Shown here piece by piece: positions 12,165-24,977 of a stretch of 64,000 nt of DNA. Position numbers and translations under genes: made by a program. Below the pieces are notes generated by a model, which saw nothing but the letters and a program-made list of their open reading frames with translations, searched no databases and was not told where the DNA came from. Numbering within the stretch: position 1 is the stretch's first letter; the number at the start of each line of letters is the position of its first letter. The DNA is from Tragulus kanchil (taxonomy: Eukaryota > Chordata > Mammalia > Artiodactyla > Tragulidae), in assembly GCA_022376925.1 (NCBI GenBank), contig JAIOJX010000006.1:55709658-55773657 (forward strand). The letters are read 5' to 3'.

Positions 12165-12650
12165 GGTACATATATACAATGGAATACTATACAGCTAAAA
12201 AAAAAGAGTGCAGTATACCATTTGTAGCAACATAGATACAACTAGAGATCATCATAGTAAGTGAAGTAAGTTGGAAAGAGAAAGCCAAACACCATATGAT
12301 ATCACTTAGATGTGGAATCTAAAATATGACACAAATTAACCTATCTATGAAACAGAAACAGAATCATGAACGTAGAGAACAGACTGGTGGTTGCCAGGAT
12401 ATGGAGAACAGTCTCATGGGATTGGGAGAGGGATGGAGTGGGAACTTGAGGTTAGCAAATGTAAACTTTTATATATAGGATGGATAAACAACAAAGTCCA
12501 GCTGTGTAGCACAGAGCTATACTCAGTATCCTATGATAAACCATAATGGAAAAGACTACTTAAGAAAGAACAACTGAATCACTTTGCTATTTGGCAGAAA
12601 TGAAGACAACATTATAAATCAACTGAACTTCAATTAAAAAGAAAACTGAA
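12165..12650 (+). mobile_element. Second L1 3' end, forward strand
   Basis: Starts again in the late ORF2 region (ATGGAATACTATACAGCTAA) and continues through GACTGGTGGTTGCCAGG to AACTGAACTTCAATTAAAAA. It overlaps in content with 11640-12155 but is more diverged, so it is a separate insertion next to the first. Confidence 0.75.
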
Positions 12651-12655
12651 AATAT

Positions 12656-12954
12656 ACTTATATGGATGAAAACCAAAGCATTTTTTTTCTCTTTCCTACA
12701 GAAACGATGACTATGGGTAAGAGGACCACTTATGTCAAGAACACAGTAGGACAACCATCTTACAGAGATCTTCAGTAACTTTTCCCATCCAACAACATCC
12801 AGACGACTCTAGTGACCAAATGCTCGGCTGTAACCACAGCAATAACTGGCCCTCTTTCCAGATTGGATTTGCTGAACCTGAACGGTTCAGCCGTCTTCAG
12901 GGGCCTAAGGTGGTGTGCTGTAGGGGAACACATCTCTTCTGGCCAAGAATCAAG
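12656..12954. other. Intergenic single-copy DNA
   Basis: Sequence between the L1 pair and duplication D4. Nothing is recognised. Confidence 0.5.
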
Positions 12955-15081
12955 ACTGGACTATGGGAGAAGCCACCTGATACAGTGAGAGTACTCTAGA
13001 GGACCTAGAGTGCCAGGACTCTTAGTGATTATCACAAGGTCCTTGGTGATGGTGTCATAGCAGCTGCCCTGGCAGTATCAACTGTGACATGGTGTTAATT
13101 GCTTGAAGGCCCTGGAAGGACCGAATATTTTAAAATCTATCCAGGTGCTAAGTAGGGAGCAGATCTAGTTCACACTAGACTACTACTGAGCTATCTCCAG
13201 AAAATAATCTCACCTAAGAAATCCTTCAGCTTTGCAAGGAATAGCCCCAGGAGAATAATAGGATAAGCAGGCCATTACCCTGGAAAAAAATCGAGTGCAA
13301 AGCAGTTTAGTTCACAGCAAATTCACTGCCTCCTCCCATGTTTGTGGCAGTGAGTACCAATTAATTGTGGCCTCTCCTCTGCTACACCCAGAGTCAGAAT
13401 CCCCAACACCATTTCAAAATAGCCAGAAGCCACTTCTTTTCAACTGGTATTGTCAAGTAGAATGAAAGTTCATTATCATCTCTGTTGGTGAGGTGTACAT
13501 CTCAATGGCATGGGCATCTGGAGTACACTTTTGCAGGTACATTTGTCTCCTGAGGGAACAGCCTCAGGAAGATATACCATTGAGTGAGCCAAGTTCATGG
13601 AGAGATGACACGGCTGATCCCTGATTGAAGGCACAGTTTTGGGGCCTTCATGGCCTGAGTGCTTTCTGGGGTATTTCCATATGCAATAGCCCAGAGGCAT
13701 AGCCTTGGGCAGCCACAGACAGGTTTCCTTTCATTTCCAGACGCATATATCACGTTCACAGCACTTGGGAAATGGAAATACCTACAACAGTGAAGGTCAA
13801 GGGCTTTCCCCGGGTATCACGTCCAGTACTCAGCTTCCTTTGTGACTACATCAGCCAACCCACTGCCAGCTGTGTTTCTCATTCTCATTGCTTCTGCTTC
13901 TATACAAATGAAACCAAAGGCTTCAGCGTGCCCGGGAGGCAAGGGTTGTTACCTAGTGATCCCCTCTGTTCCAACATGAGTGTAAGGGTTTGAGCATTTC
14001 CCTCTGTATTTTTCATAACATTTGTACGCATCTGACTCCAAGCAGGCACTGGACTATGGGAGAAGCCACCTGATACAGTGAGAGTACTCTAGAGGACCTA
14101 GAGTGCCAGGACTCTTAGTGATTATCACAAGGTCCTTGGTGATGGTGTCATAGCAGCTGCCCTGGCAGTATCAACTGTGACATGGTGTTAATTGCTTGAA
14201 GGCCCTGGAAGGACCGAATATTTTAAAATCTATCCAGGTGCTAAGTAGGGAGCAGATCTAGTTCACACTAGACTACTACTGAGCTATCTCCAGAAAATAA
14301 TCTCACCTAAGAAATCCTTCAGCTTTGCAAGGAATAGCCCCAGGAGAATAATAGGATAAGCAGGCCATTACCCTGGAAAAAAATCGAGTGCAAAGCAGTT
14401 TAGTTCACAGCAAATTCACTGCCTCCTCCCATGTTTGTGGCAGTGAGTACCAATTGATTGTGGCCCTCTCCTCTGCTACACCCAGAGTCAGAATCCCCAA
14501 CACCATTTCAAAATAGCCAGAAGCCACTTCTTTTCAACTGGTATTGTCAAGTAGAATGAAAGTTCATTATCATCTCTGTTGGTGAGGTGTACATCTCAAT
14601 GGCATGGGCATCTGGAGTACACTTTTGCAGGTACATTTGTCTCCTGAGGGAACAGCCTCAGGAAGATATACCATTGAGTGAGCCAAGTTCATGGAGAGAT
14701 GACACGGCTGATCCCTGATTGAAGGCACAGTTTTGGGGCCTTCATGGCCTGAGTGCTTTCTGGGGTATTTCCATATGCAATAGCCCAGAGGCATAGCCTT
14801 GGGCAGCCACAGACAGGTTTCCTTTCATTTCCAGACGCATATATCACGTTCACAGCACTTGGGAAATGGAAATACCTACAACAGTGAAGGTCAAGGGCTT
14901 TCCCCGGGTATCACGTCCAGTACTCAGCTTCCTTTGTGACTACATCAGCCAACCCACTGCCAGCTGTGTTTCTCATTCTCATTGCTTCTGCTTCTATACA
15001 AATGAAACCAAAGGCTTCAGCGTGCCCGGGAGGCAAGGGTTGTTACCTAGTGATCCCCTCTGTTCCAACATGAGTGTAAGG
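12955..15081. repeat. Tandem duplication D4 (period ~1.09 kb)
   Basis: Copy 1 is 12955-13987, then a 60-bp linker 13988-14047, and copy 2 is 14048-15081. The linker contains CATAACATTTGTACGCATCT, an error-laden match to the true continuation near 15090-15120. The last part of the unit recurs a third time through D5. No gene is recognised in it. Confidence 0.97.
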
Positions 15082-16957
15082 TGCCCCATTCATACATTTG
15101 TACCATCTCTCCAAGACAGCATTTCCCTCTCGTGTAGTCTCTTTGTAGCAGAGACCATAGCAGGACTCTAGTTTACTTTCCTGGGAAACTCATTATCTTC
15201 ATTTGAATTAACATTTCCATATAGGACTAACTGGGTGGAAGCAAGATCTAGGCAGGCCTTCAGAAAGTTCTTGTTGCCACAGCTGTCTGGTGCAAGAAAC
15301 TACCCTAATGTTACATCTTAAAAGGATGGAGACCTTTGGTTGTATGAGGCAGTGTTACTGTGTTCCAGCTTCACATGTTCCCCAGCCTGCCTAGTCCACT
15401 TCCATCTCCGATTGGCTTTCAACCTCCAGGGTACACAGGGAATCCAGGCTTCTGCCTAGGTCTGTTAACATGAGAAGAATTCGATTTCTTTGCCCAAGGT
15501 TTCCCTCTGCCCCTTCCTCCACATTCAGACATCTTCCATCATACACTGCAGTGTTTAGAACCAAAGCATGAAGGACTAGTGCCAGCAAGATAATCAGCAG
15601 AAATATCTCTAGGTCCTGGCAGATGAGCCCAGATAGGTGGTCCCAGAGAAACCAGACTGGCCCCAGTAGATACCAGGCAGCCATACCAATAAGCTGTGAC
15701 TTGTCCTTGGAATGGCAGGAGATTCTTGGGTAGCTGAGCCTATTGTTTCTCTGCTCAAGATCTTTCTGCCTAGAAAGCAGTACTTATGTATATGCTACAG
15801 GCTTGTTGCTATGAAACAGAAGGTGGCCTGATAGAGGCCAACAGGGCAAGTGGCTTAGATCTGGAAACCTTTCCATAGCCCACTTGGGCAGCCACAGACA
15901 GGTTTCCTTTCATTTCCAGACGCATATATCACGTTCACAGCACTTGGGAAATGGAAATACCTACAACAGTGAAGGTCAAGGGCTTTCCCCGGGTATCACG
16001 TCCAGTACTCAGCTTCCTTTGTGACTACATCAGCCAACCCACTGCCAGCTGTGTTTCTCATTCTCATTGCTTCTGCTTCTATACAAATGAAACCAAAGGC
16101 TTCAGCGTGCCCGGGAGGCAAGGGTTGTTACCTAGTGATCCCCTCTGTTCCAACATGAGTGTAAGGTGCCCCATTCATACATTTGTACCATCTCTCCAAG
16201 ACAGCATTTCCCTCTCGTGTAGTCTCTTTGTAGCAGAGACCATAGCAGGACTCTAGTTTACTTTCCTGGGAAACTCATTATCTTCATTTGAATTAACATT
16301 TCCATATAGGACTAACTGGGTGGAAGCAAGATCTAGGCAGGCCTTCAGAAAGTTCTTGTTGCCACAGCTGTCTGGTGCAAGAAACTACCCTAATGTTACA
16401 TCTTAAAAGGATGGAGACCTTTGGTTGTATGAGGCAGTGTTACTGTGTTCCAGCTTCACATGTTCCCCAGCCTGCCTAGTCCACTTCCATCTCCGATTGG
16501 CTTTCAACCTCCAGGGTACACAGGGAATCCAGGCTTCTGCCTAGGTCTGTTAACATGAGAAGAATTCGATTTCTTTGCCCAAGGTTTCCCTCTCCCCCTT
16601 CCTCCACATTCAGACATCTTCCATCATACACTGCAGTGTTTAGAACCAAAGCATGAAGGACTAGTGCCAGCAAGATAATCAGCAGAAATATCTCTAGGTC
16701 CTGGCAGATGAGCCCAGATAGGTGGTCCCAGAGAAACCAGACTGGCCCCAGTAGATACCAGGCAGCCATACCAATAAGCTGTGACTTGTCCTTGGAATGG
16801 CAGGAGATTCTTGGGTAGCTGAGCCTATTGTTTCTCTGCTCAAGATCTTTCTGCCTAGAAAGCAGTACTTATGTATATGCTACAGGCTTGTTGCTATGAA
16901 ACAGAAGGTGGCCTGATAGAGGCCAACAGGGCAAGTGGCTTATATCTGGAAACCTTT
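14798..16957. repeat. Tandem duplication D5 (period 1085 bp)
   Basis: Copy 1 is 14798-15872, the linker 15873-15882, and copy 2 is 15883-16957. Its left part (14798-15081) is also the right part of D4, so that stretch occurs three times (from about 13704, 14798 and 15883). There are single-base differences, for example GCCCC versus CCCCC near 15508/16593 and TTAGATC versus TTATATC near 15857/16942. Confidence 0.97.
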
Positions 16958-18839
16958 GCCTAACAGTCCAGCTGTGGCCGGAGACTGGTTATAGATTTGA
17001 ACTCCCTGAGTCCATCTGCAACTCTGCCTCTGTTCTCTTGCACTCTGTTTGGTTTCCCTTTAGTTTCCTAGTAAACGTTCCTTTTGAAAAATTTCAACCT
17101 TGTTTCATTGAACTTGGGGGGAAGGGGAGTCTTCATTGTCTTTTCCAGGATAGGGAAGGAAATTAAAGTATCTTGAAAAAAAATGGTAATGTCAGTGGAA
17201 AGGGATACACCTTGGTTAGATTTTCGGAAGAGACCTTCGGAAAAACTGCTTCCAAGAGATGAGGAGAAACCAAGCATCTCCCTCAATCACATGGCACTGA
17301 TTTTCGGCCCATTTCTCTTGCTGCCTTTGTCTTCAAGGGGACCTTCCCTGGATGCCTTTTGCTTCAGAAGCATCATTCTGGCCAGCAAACTGGGCACATT
17401 TCCCAGGTGTTGTGATATCCAAGTAGTAGACTGGTGCATGACCAAAGGAGGAGTATGGCGAGGAAAGGAAAGAGTGTTTCTACAGAGTGGATATTTTCAA
17501 AATGCTCCAACAATCAAGACTCTAAACATAATGATTTAGTCCTCATGACCGCCGGTAGAACTACAGTTCATATGAAGAGAACAAAGGCGTACTTTCATCC
17601 TTAAAAGTCAATGAGACTGACAAAAGATAGATATGGAAAATGTCTTACTATCTTCATGGCCATCTTGTCCTACGATGGTGGGTGTTCCAAGTGCCTATCG
17701 CTGCATAGCAAAGCACTTCAAAGCTTAGTTGTTTAAACAGGAAAATGTCTTACTATCTTCATGGCCATCTTGTCCTACGAGCAGAAATATCTCTAGGTCC
17801 TGGCAGATGAGCCCAGATAGGTGGTCCCAGAGAAACCAGACTGGCCCCAGTAGATACCAGGCAGCCATACCAATAAGCTGTGACTTGTCCTTGGAATGGC
17901 AGGAGATTCTTGGGTAGCTGAGCCTATTGTTTCTCTGCTCAAGATCTTTCTGCCTAGAAAGCAGTACTTATGTATATGCTACAGGCTTGTTGCTATGAAA
18001 CAGAAGGTGGCCTGATAGAGGCCAACAGGGCAAGTGGCTTATATCTGGAAACCTTTGCCTAACAGTCCAGCTGTGGCCGGAGACTGGTTATAGATTTGAA
18101 CTCCCTGAGTCCATCTGCAACTCTGCCTCTGTTCTCTTGCACTCTGTTTGGTTTCCCTTTAGTTTCCTAGTAAACGTTCCTTTTGAAAAATTTCAACCTT
18201 GTTTCATTGAACTTGGGGGGAAGGGGAGTCTTCATTGTCTTTTCCAGGATAGGGAAGGAAATTAAAGTATCTTGAAAAAAAATGGTAATGTCAGTGGAAA
18301 GGGATACACCTTGGTTAGATTTTCGGAAGAGACCTTCGGAAAAACTGCTTCCAAGAGATGAGGAGAAACCAAGCATCTCCCTCAATCACATGGCACTGAT
18401 TTTCGGCCCATTTCTCTTGCTGCCTTTGTCTTCAAGGGGACCTTCCCTGGATGCCTTTTGCTTCAGAAGCATCATTCTGGCCAGCAAACTGGGCACATTT
18501 CCCAGGTGTTGTGATATCCAAGTAGTAGACTGGTGCATGACCAAAGGAGGAGTATGGCGAGGAAAGGAAAGAGTGTTTCTACAGAGTGGATATTTTCAAA
18601 ATGCTCCAACAATCAAGACTCTAAACATAATGATTTAGTCCTCATGACCGCCGGTAGAACTACAGTTCATATGAAGAGAACAAAGGCGTACTTTCATCCT
18701 TAAAAGTCAATGAGACTGACAAAAGATAGATATGGAAAATGTCTTACTATCTTCATGGCCATCTTGTCCTACGATGGTGGGTGTTCCAAGTGCCTATCGC
18801 TGCATAGCAAAGCACTTCAAAGCTTAGTTGTTTAAACAG
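16681..18839. repeat. Tandem duplication D6 (period 1099 bp)
   Basis: Copy 1 is 16681-17740, the linker 17741-17779, and copy 2 is 17780-18839. The 39-bp linker is an exact repeat of an internal segment at about 17636-17674, giving a nested duplication at the junction. The left end (16681-16957) is also present in both D5 copies. Confidence 0.97.
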
Positions 18840-19620
18840 AAAGTTATTATCTTTCATGATTCTGTGAGTTAGCAGGGTTTAGGTGACTGCTCTCTCTTGG
18901 AGTCTTGGGGTTGCTATCAGATGGCAACTGAAGCCAGCGTCATCTGAATGCCGGGCTGGACAGGATATCCACAACTGGCTCTGCACACATGTGTGGCTCT
19001 TCCTTTCAGATGACTAAAACAGCTGGAGGGGCTTCCCCTGGTGGTCCAGTGGGTAAGGACACCGCCTTGCAGTGCAAGGGGCGCCGGTTCCATCCCTGGC
19101 CTGGGAAGATCCCACGTGCCATGGAGCAGCTGGACCAATGTGTCCAATTACCGAGCCGGAGCTCTGGCGCGCATGCGCCCAGAGCCGGTGGTCTGCGACA
19201 ACAGAGGCCGCTGCGATGGGAGGCCCACAGGAGCCAAAGAACAAAGACGGATGAAAATAGAGAAAAACCAATAGAAGTGGCCCGCCCGCTCCCCTCCCTC
19301 CCCAACCCGACCCCCGCCCAAAAATAAATAAATAAATCTTTAAAAAAAAATAAAATAAAACAGCTGGAGGCTGATTAGGCATCTCTCTGCATATAGTCTC
19401 TCCATACAGTTAGCTTGTGCTTCCTCACAACATGGAGGTCACGAGGCACATACATAGTGGCTGAGTTCTCCCAGAGCTAACGTTGTAAGAGCTCTCAATA
19501 GGTTCTGCAAGGCTCTTCTAAATAACCTCAGAAGTAACACAGGGTCATTCCCACCACACATCATTGGTTGAGAGGAACTCATAGGGCTAGCCTAGATTCA
19601 AGGAAAAGGAATTACCAAAG
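18779..19620 (+). mobile_element. Old MaLR-like element interrupted by a SINE
   Basis: Blocks such as CTATCGCTGCATAGCAAAGC, ATCTTTCATGATTCTGTGAG and CTAGCCTAGATTCAAGG follow the order seen in ancient MLT1-type repeats of mammals. A young SINE (19030-19356) sits in the middle. The left end lies in D6 copy 2. Confidence 0.5.
19030..19356 (+). mobile_element. Young tRNA-Glu-derived SINE, long form
   Basis: GGCTTCCCCTGGTGGTCCAG head, GCGCATGCGCCCAGAGCCGG body, C-rich tail, AAATAAATAAAT and poly-A. A perfect 14-bp target duplication AAAACAGCTGGAGG lies at 19016-19029 and 19357-19370. Confidence 0.92.
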
Positions 19621-19875
19621 AATGAAATACCAGGAAGTATGGCTCATCAGGGCCACTTCAGAGATAGTGGGGAAGGAGTGGAGGTGGAGGGCTTCCTGGA
19701 TAGCGATCACTTCCAAAGCACATGCATTACTTAACATGCATGGGGAGGGAGGGGTAAAAAGGGGCAAAGGAGAAGGGAAGGGCTATCTATGAAGACTTTT
19801 AATAGAGCATAAGTTGAAGAAAAGCGAATAGTTGTGATTGAAACAGAGTTTATTATGTCATAAGAAAGCCTGGAG

Positions 19876-22033
19876 GAAAACTAATTCTAGTGACTTCTCA
19901 AGAGCTTGAGTTGAATGCTCGCCCCTCTCCTCCGACCCCCTGTATTTACTGCCAAAGTAAAAGTGCAAACAAGGCATTCCCTGAAGTATGTGAGTGGAGG
20001 TTGTTCATCCCTCTTCTTAAGACTTCATTTCAGAAAGAATCACTAAAGAGAGAGGGAATTTATCAAATCTAGTCCAAGTGTAGCTCTGCCAGTTGTCCCC
20101 AGGCATGAGGTCCTCACATGGCTACTGTTGCCATGATGCCTTCTCCAGTCCGCCCCTCCATGTTGTGCAGCAGTCCTGCCATGTGGAATAGTCAAGGTCA
20201 GTCCACTGTGCCTCCCTCCACCCTGGCCTTCTCCTAACTCAACCACCTTGCTAGAACTTGCAGAGTTGTAGAAAGTGATTTAATGAGGTTAGAAAAAGAC
20301 GTAATGGTGGATGTGTGTGTGGTCAAAGACAGTGTCTGCAACATGTATGTGGATCCTGAGAATTCTGCAGGCCATTTAGCTGGCCACAGCCACCCTTTTC
20401 ACTGGTGGTCACTCAGGCCTGTGAGTGTCTAGCCTGGGAGGGCCCTAGAATGGCCACCTACACTCAAGCCAAAGAGGATGGCCACACCCATTGCTTTGCT
20501 GTCTTGGTCTATATGCCTATGAAGAGTCTCTCTCACACACAGGATTCCCAAGCTCCTTGCTGACAGAGAGTAAGAGAGGCTGAGTGGCCATTGAGCCCTC
20601 TCTGAGGCCTGTTTTCTCACTAAAGAGCCTTCCAATTCTCTTCTCCCTTCCATTCTCAGGGCCCAAGAGAGGCCATAACCCCTCAGTGTCCTTTAACAAT
20701 CACCTTAGGCACTTCCTTAACCACAGACCCAGTGATACCTGCCACAGAGGCACTTCTTGGCACTGTATCTTCTCAGCCAGAGAGTAGTCCTAGGCAGAGA
20801 TCAGAGAACCCTTGGTGTCTCTGAGATGCCCTTTCCAAAGAAGAGGCACAGAAGAGCAGAGCCCTTCTGTTATGTAGCTCAAGCTATTCTGCCTTATGTT
20901 CAACTACATTTCAGATAGGTTGACCTGCACAGAGGAAGTAGAATAGTCACAAAGAAGTAGTCAGAAAACTAATTCTAGTGACTTCTCAAGAGCTTGAGTT
21001 GAATGCTCGCCCCTCTCCTCCGACCCCCTGTATTTACTGCCAAAGTAAAAGTGCAAACAAGGCATTCCCTGAAGTATGTGAGTGGAGGTTGTTCATCCCT
21101 CTTCTTAAGACTTCATTTCAGAAAGAATCACTAAAGAGAGAGGAATTTATCAAATCTAGTCCAAGTGTAGCTCTGCCAGTTGTCCCCAGGCATGAGGTCC
21201 TCACATGGCTACTGTTGCCATGATGCCTTCTCCAGTCCGCCCCTCCATGTTGTGCAGCAGTCCTGCCATGTGGAATAGTCAAGGTCAGTCCACTGTGCCT
21301 CCCTCCACCCTGGCCTTCTCCTAACTCAACCACCTTGCTAGAACTTGCAGAGTTGTAGAAAGTGATTTAATGAGGTTAGAAAAAGACGTAATGGTGGATG
21401 TGTGTGGGTCAAAGACAGTGTCTGCAACATGTATGTGGATCCTGAGAATTCTGCAGGCCATTTAGCTGGCCACAGCCACCCTTTTCACTGGTGGTCACTC
21501 AGGCCTGTGAGTGTCTAGCCTGGGAGGGCCCTAGAATGGCCACCTACACTCAAGCCAAAGAGGATGGCCACACCCATTGCTTTGCTGTCTTGGTCTATAT
21601 GCCTATGAAGAGTCTCTCTCACACACAGGATTCCCAAGCTCCTTGCTGACAGAGAGTAAGAGAGGCTGAGTGGCCATTGAGCCCTCTCTGAGGCCTGTTT
21701 TCTCACTAAAGAGCCTTCCAATTCTCTTCTCCCTTCCATTCTCAGGGCCCAAGAGAGGCCATAACCCCTCAGTGTCCTTTAACAATCACCTTAGGCACTT
21801 CCTTAACCACAGACCCAGTGATACCTGCCACAGAGGCACTTCTTGGCACTGTATCTTCTCAGCCAGAGAGTAGTCCTAGGCAGAGATCAGAGAACCCTTG
21901 GTGTCTCTGAGATGCCCTTTCCAAAGAAGAGGCACAGAAGAGCAGAGCCCTTCTGTTATGTAGCTCAAGCTATTCTGCCTTATGTTCAACTACATTTCAG
22001 ATAGGTTGACCTGCACAGAGGAAGTAGAATAGT
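19876..22033. repeat. Tandem duplication D7 (period ~1.09 kb)
   Basis: Copy 1 is 19876-20947, the linker 20948-20963, and copy 2 is 20964-22033. The linker CACAAAGAAGTAGTCA is a shortened, mutated form of the real continuation at 22034-22058. Internal differences are small indels (GAGGGAATT versus GAGGAATT; one GT fewer at 21401-21409). No gene is recognised. Confidence 0.97.
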
Positions 22034-22205
22034 AAGGCACAGGAAAGACAGTAGTCAGAAAAATCGCCCCAGGAGTTGAGGAAATATCCCAGAGAAGACC
22101 TGTAGGAAAGAAACTCCAAGAAAAATAGGGGGAAAAAGAGGGTTATTTTTACTCTGGGAGATTCAGAAGATGAGTCTTTGTCCTCTCCACTAAGCCCAGA
22201 TATGA

Positions 22206-22886
22206 GGCAAAGGGAGCTCTAGTAGTGCCATGAACCTGCCTCCCGTGTTGATGATGTCAGGCACAAAGTCTCCCATAGAGCAGATCAAAGCTTTCCGGGG
22301 ACTATGGAAGAGCCCCCTTCTTCCTCTCAAAAGGCTGACCTGTCACCTGCTGCCTAGGCTCCCTGGACTTAGGAGCTGCAGAATCAAATCAGCAGTATGG
22401 TCACTTTGGTCCCCTCACCCCCTGGTGTCTCCTTGCTGTGTCCAGGAGCTCTGGCCATGAGAAGGACCAACAATCATGGTTGAATAAGGCACCCAAGGCC
22501 TCAGAGGATAGAGAACCAGCCCTAAACCTCTATACTCTGGCTAAGTTGCAATGGCATCAGGGTCCCACATCTCATCCACAGGCCAGCTGATGATTCTCAT
22601 GTACCTCCTCCTGGTAGGCAAGAGGAGAAGAGGCCAGAGCGACTTGGGCCACAGAGGCGGTTCCCTTTTAATTCGCTGCTGCTGCCTCTTCAAACTCCAT
22701 CATGAGATAGACTTCTCTGTGGAATGGATGAGCCTGGCCAGACAGTTTTTTAAAAAGTATATTTATCAATATGAAAATTATTTGTAATAATGCCACATGT
22801 TAGAATTTACAATGCATATATCATTTTTTATCCATTTTCTTTATTTTTTTGAAAATTCAACTTGTGATTCCAAATGGTAGAAGTAG

Positions 22887-22927
<41 letters not shown>

Positions 22928-24003
22928 ACATATCTTCTTGGCTCAATACTAAAGTTACAGTAATTATTCCAACAATTATTCATTGCATTAAAGCTATTTG
23001 CAAGCCAGCATCTGACATAGTAATATAATATTGATTGTTTTTCCTATCAAGTAAACATCTTCAAGACACAGAATTTTTCACAATTTAGATAAAAACGTTT
23101 TTTGAATGGCAACAGTACCTAGATTTGAATTTTCAAATAAAGACAATTTTTGTAATTCACTAAACTCAAAGCTTTCAGGTAGTAATAAAATCATTTCTTC
23201 AAATATCTGAAGATATTTGTATTCAGGGTCTCAGAGATGAACATATAAATTATACAAAATGATGAATAAATCTTCCAGAAACAAGTTTACCTTCATCTCG
23301 AAATCAATTCAGAATTAAGTATTTTCAGTCATAGAGTGGCAAAGGGAGCTCAAAGCTGTCCGTGTTGATGATGTCAGGCACAAAGTCTCCCATAGAGCAG
23401 ATCAAAGCTTTCCGGGGACTATGGAAGAGCCCCCTTCTTCCTCTCAAAAGGCTGACCTGTCACCTGCTGCCTAGGCTCCCTGGACTTAGGAGCTGCAGAA
23501 TCAAATCAGCAGTATGGTCACTTTGGTCCCCTCACCCCCTGGTGTCTCCTTGCTGTGTCCAGGAGCTCTGGCCATGAGAAGGACCAACAATCATGGTTGA
23601 ATAAGGCACCCAAGGCCTCAGAGGATAGAGAACCAGCCCTAAACCTCTATACTCTGGCTAAGTTGCAATGGCATCAGGGTCCCACATCTCATCCACAGGC
23701 CAGCTGATGATTCTCATGTACCTCCTCCTGGTAGGCAAGAGGAGAAGAGGCCAGAGCGACTTGGGCCACAGAGGCGGTTCCCTTTTAATTCGCTGCTGCT
23801 GCCTCTTCAAACTCCATCATGAGATAGACTTCTCTGTGGAATGGATGAGCCTGGCCAGACAGTTTTTTAAAAAGTATATTTATCAATATGAAAATTATTT
23901 GTAATAATGCCACATGTTAGAATTTACAATGCATATATCATTTTTTATCCATTTTCTTTATTTTTTTGAAAATTCAACTTGTGATTCCAAATGGTAGAAG
24001 TAG

Positions 24004-24044
<41 letters not shown>

Positions 24045-24416
24045 ACATATCTTCTTGGCTCAATACTAAAGTTACAGTAATTATTCCAACAATTATTCAT
24101 TGCATTAAAGCTATTTGCAAGCCAGCATCTGACATAGTAATATAATATTGATTGTTTTTCCTATCAAGTAAACATCTTCAAGACACAGAATTTTTCACAA
24201 TTTAGATAAAAACGTTTTTTGAATGGCAACAGTACCTAGATTTGAATTTTCAAATAAAGACAATTTTTGTAATTCACTAAACTCAAAGCTTTCAGGTAGT
24301 AATAAAATCATTTCTTCAAATATCTGAAGATATTTGTATTCAGGGTCTCAGAGATGAACATATAAATTATACAAAATGATGAATAAATCTTCCAGAAACA
24401 AGTTTACCTTCATCTC
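22206..24416. repeat. Tandem duplication D8 (period ~1.12 kb)
   Basis: Copy 1 is 22206-23299, the linker 23300-23337, and copy 2 is 23338-24416. Copy 2 is missing about 15 bp near its left edge (after GGCAAAGGGAGCTC). The linker is a mutated, shortened match to the true continuation at about 24455-24485. Each copy contains a CA microsatellite (22889-22925; 24006-24042). Confidence 0.97.
22889..22925. repeat. CA microsatellite (D8 copy 1)
   Basis: About 18 CA units. The D8 copy at 24006-24042 has the same length. Confidence 0.9.
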
Positions 24417-24905
24417 AAACAAGTAATGATTTTTTAAATATATATTTTTCTTCAAGAAATTTCAGAATTAAGTATTTTTCAGTCTAAAATAAGAATTTTC
24501 AAACAATCTTTACCTTCAAAGTGCGCTAGAAACTATATGGAAAAGCATTGCCATAAACCATACCTTTCTTAAAGGCAAGCAATTGTGCTCTCCCTGCCTG
24601 TATGTCTACAGACTCAGATGGGAACTCTGCTGAGGGCTCGTGGGCCTGTTGGATCCAGAAGGGCTCACAGACTTTCTTAGACAACCAGCATTATATCCCA
24701 ACATTATAGTCAGTATTTAAAATTTTTGGTTTTTGCATAGAAAGAGTGAATACAGAAATGTTTTATTGCAAATAAACCTAGGTAGTCCTGGGCTAAGTAA
24801 GCCCTCTGGAGAAAATAAGGTAAAAGAAGAACACTGAATGCTATTTTCCAAATTAGAACTCCTGGGGTTGAAAGTATTTCAACCAAAGTAAATATTTTTC
24901 CTATG

Positions 24906-24977
<72 letters not shown>

